Shown here one piece after another: positions 62,814 through 64,000 of a stretch of DNA of 64,000 nt. The position numbers and the translations under genes are program-made. The DNA comes from Spirochaetia bacterium (GTDB taxonomy: Bacteria; Spirochaetota; Spirochaetia; Treponematales; Treponemataceae). The notes under the pieces were generated by a model, which saw nothing but the letters and a program-made list of their open reading frames with translations, made no database searches and was not told the origin of the DNA. The first letter of the stretch is position 1. Every line of letters starts with the position of its first letter. Location: contig CAAGBC010000030.1 of the NCBI GenBank assembly GCA_900767955.1, forward strand, positions 107,268 to 171,267, given 5' to 3'.

Positions 62814-63576
62814 ATTTGATTAAGGAATTAATTTTAGTTTTTAGATTTTGCAAAACAAATTGATTTACATAATCATCCGCAGGTGAATTAATAATATTCT
62901 GAGGTGTATCTAACTGATGAATATTACCATTGTTCATAACCATAATTCTGTCTGACATTGCAAAAGCTTCTTCTTGGTCATGTGTTATATAGAACATTGA
63001 AGTTCCGTATCTTTTTTGAATATCTTTAATTTCTTGTCTTAAAGATAAACGAGTTTCCACATCCAAAGCACTCATAGGTTCGTCGAACAAAATAATTTCT
63101 GGATTCATTGCTAAAGTTCTTGCAATTGCAACTCTTTGTTGTTGTCCGCCAGAAAGTGCAACAGGTTTTTTGTTTATATGTTCTTCAAGTCCAACATCTT
63201 TTAATGTTTTTAATGCAATATTTCTAGCTTCTTCTTTTGTGTATTTTGATTTATATTCTTTATTGTGTGTTAATGCATATTCAACATTTTGCAAAACTGT
63301 CATATTTTCAAAAAGTGCATAGTTTTGGAATACAATTCCCATTCCTCTTTTAGATGGATGAACATTTGTTATATTTTCTCCATCTTTTAGAATTTCCCCA
63401 GAATCTGCGTTTTCTAATCCGATTAAAATACGCAAAAGGGTAGTTTTACCACATCCAGATGGCCCCAAAACAGAAATAAATTCGCCATCTTTAATTTCAA
63501 AATTTAAGTTCTTTAAAACTTGTTTTGAACCAAAAGATTTGTTCAAGTTTTTTATCACAATTTTTGAATTGAACAT
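62803..63576 (-). CDS. ABC importer ATPase
   Basis: The 257-residue protein starts at ATG 63576, with AAGGTG upstream. It has Walker A GPSGCGKTT, the Q loop (VFQNYALFENMTV), signature LSGGQQQRVAIARTLAMNPE, Walker B IILFDEPMSALD and the switch His (YITHDQEEAFAMSDRI). This is the PotA/FbpC/ThiQ group, which agrees with the permease and binding protein. It lacks the long C-terminal regulatory domain of PotA-type enzymes. It is the first gene of the operon. Confidence 0.93.
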   Translation of the reverse strand: MFNSKIVIKNLNKSFGSKQVLKNLNFEIKDGEFISVLGPSGCGKTTLLRILIGLENADSGEILKDGENITNVHPSKRGMGIVFQNYALFENMTVLQNVEYALTHNKEYKSKYTKEEARNIALKTLKDVGLEEHINKKPVALSGGQQQRVAIARTLAMNPEIILFDEPMSALDVETRLSLRQEIKDIQKRYGTSMFYITHDQEEAFAMSDRIMVMNNGNIHQLDTPQNIINSPADDYVNQFVLQNLKTKINSLIKYVK

Positions 63577-63674
63577 AAAACACACCTTATTATTTTATTT
63601 ATGTTCAATATTATATAATATTTTTGTAGTTTTGAACAAGAAGTAATTTAAAAATAATGGGAATAATGTGTGAA

Positions 63675-63819
63675 TTTTTTATAGAAAGGGGCTGACCTAT
63701 AAGTTCTGTCATGCTGAACTAGTTTCAGCATCTACGCTATATTTAGTGATAAGATTCCGAATCGAGTTCGGAATGACACTATGATTAATACTTATTAGAT
63801 AGCCCCTTTCTATAAAAAA
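63675..63819. repeat. Dispersed multi-hairpin repeat, copy 2 (inverted relative to copy 1)
   Basis: Outer arms 63675-63693 and 63801-63819 pair perfectly over 19 bases, and inner arms ATAAGT (63699-63704) and ACTTAT (63790-63795) extend them. Between lie two perfect 8-base-pair hairpins: ATGCTGAA/TTCAGCAT and ATTCCGAA/TTCGGAAT. The core, read on the minus strand, is nearly the same as 3556-3654. The outer arms are unrelated in sequence to those of copy 1 yet still pair. It lies upstream of the importer operon in the 424-base region at the window end where I see no gene. Confidence 0.85.
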
Positions 63820-63865
63820 AATAAATCTAATTTTGTTTGTGAATATTAATGGAATAGGAATTTTG

Positions 63866-63899
63866 CACAGTGTGGTTTTGTTAACAAACACACACTGTG
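63866..63899. repeat. 34-base near-perfect palindrome
   Basis: CACAGTGTG (63866-63874) and CACACTGTG (63891-63899) pair perfectly around TTTGTTAACAAA, itself a palindrome; only two symmetric positions mismatch. The arm shares CACAGTGTG with the tandem repeat that follows. Confidence 0.8.
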
Positions 63900-63910
63900 T
63901 ATAGCTCGTT

Positions 63911-64000
63911 GCACGGTGTGTGTTTCTTACTATGCACGGTGTGTGTTTCTTACTATGCACAGTGTGTGTTTCTTACTATGCACAGTGTGTGTTTCTTACT
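63911..64000. repeat. 23-bp tandem repeat array, continues past the window edge
   Basis: Units start at 63911, 63934, 63957 and 63980 and read GCACRGTGTGTGTTTCTTAC plus TAT; the last is cut by the window end after 21 bases. Units differ only at one G/A position. There are no spacers, so it is not CRISPR. The 23-base unit does not keep a reading frame, so it is probably non-coding. Confidence 0.92.

Noticed and set aside
63709..63960. 83-codon open frame on the minus strand
   Set aside because: It is made of the dispersed repeat, the palindrome and the tandem array; no ribosome site and no family resemblance.
63911..64000. CRISPR array
   Set aside because: The 23-base units follow one another directly with no spacers, and no cas gene is near.

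Overview
The window is very AT-rich, densely coded chromosomal DNA that I read as a Treponema-like spirochaete. Three things point there. The flagellar motor/export operon has the spirochaetal order flbD-motA-motB-fliL-fliM-fliY-fliO-fliP-fliQ-fliR-flhB-flhA-flhF-flhG-(unknown)-fliA-fapA. Energy coupling uses the reduced spirochaetal V-type ATPase operon E-DUF2764-A-B-D-I-K. Many short secreted or lipoprotein genes have loose spirochaetal lipoboxes. I cannot name the species, and I saw no tRNA, rRNA, CRISPR array, insertion sequence or prophage.

Layout. 1-5.2 kb: the end of a ZIP metal transporter, a DUF5718 protein, a large surface lipoprotein, a dispersed hairpin repeat, a predicted outer-membrane protein and a structured 440-base intergenic region in front of ileS. 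5.2-9.9 kb: ileS followed by two lipoproteins. 9.9-16.5 kb (minus strand): an acidic 749-residue protein, two Maf/MptE-like (DUF115) paralogues and a membrane protein with a degenerate GGDEF-like domain. 16.6-21 kb: housekeeping genes (FtsB-like, tsaC, smpB, lepB, hemW) and an unknown secreted protein. 21-23 kb: a histidine kinase/response regulator pair. 23.2-40.4 kb: the flagellar operon and accessory genes. 40.5-47.8 kb: the V-ATPase operon, closed by a clear terminator. 47.8-51.6 kb: ispG, a TPR protein and an Omp85-like protein. 51.6-59.2 kb: a surface-glycan block (WbaP-type phosphoglycosyltransferase, two GT4 glycosyltransferases, two large outer-membrane proteins resembling Wzi-type capsule assembly factors). 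59.3-63.6 kb (minus strand): an ABC importer operon that includes a winged-helix/LicC-like nucleotidyltransferase fusion. 63.6-64 kb: a second, inverted copy of the hairpin repeat, a palindrome and a 23-bp tandem repeat running off the window edge.

How it fits together. The central 17 kb builds the C ring (FliM, FliY), stator (MotA/B, FliL) and export gate (FliP/Q/R, FlhA/B), with FlhF/FlhG for placement and number and sigma-28 for late genes. The Maf-like proteins may belong to flagellin glycosylation. The glycan block plus the importer/nucleotidyltransferase operon suggest a decorated cell-surface polymer, perhaps carrying phosphocholine or 2-aminoethylphosphonate; that is inference.

The points most worth a second look are: the two-copy repeat whose core is conserved while its outer stem differs in sequence but still pairs; a signal peptidase I with arginine at the usual catalytic lysine position; the regulator-nucleotidyltransferase fusion inside an ABC importer operon; several promoters whose -10 box lies 6-8 bases before the start codon; and the structured leader region upstream of ileS.
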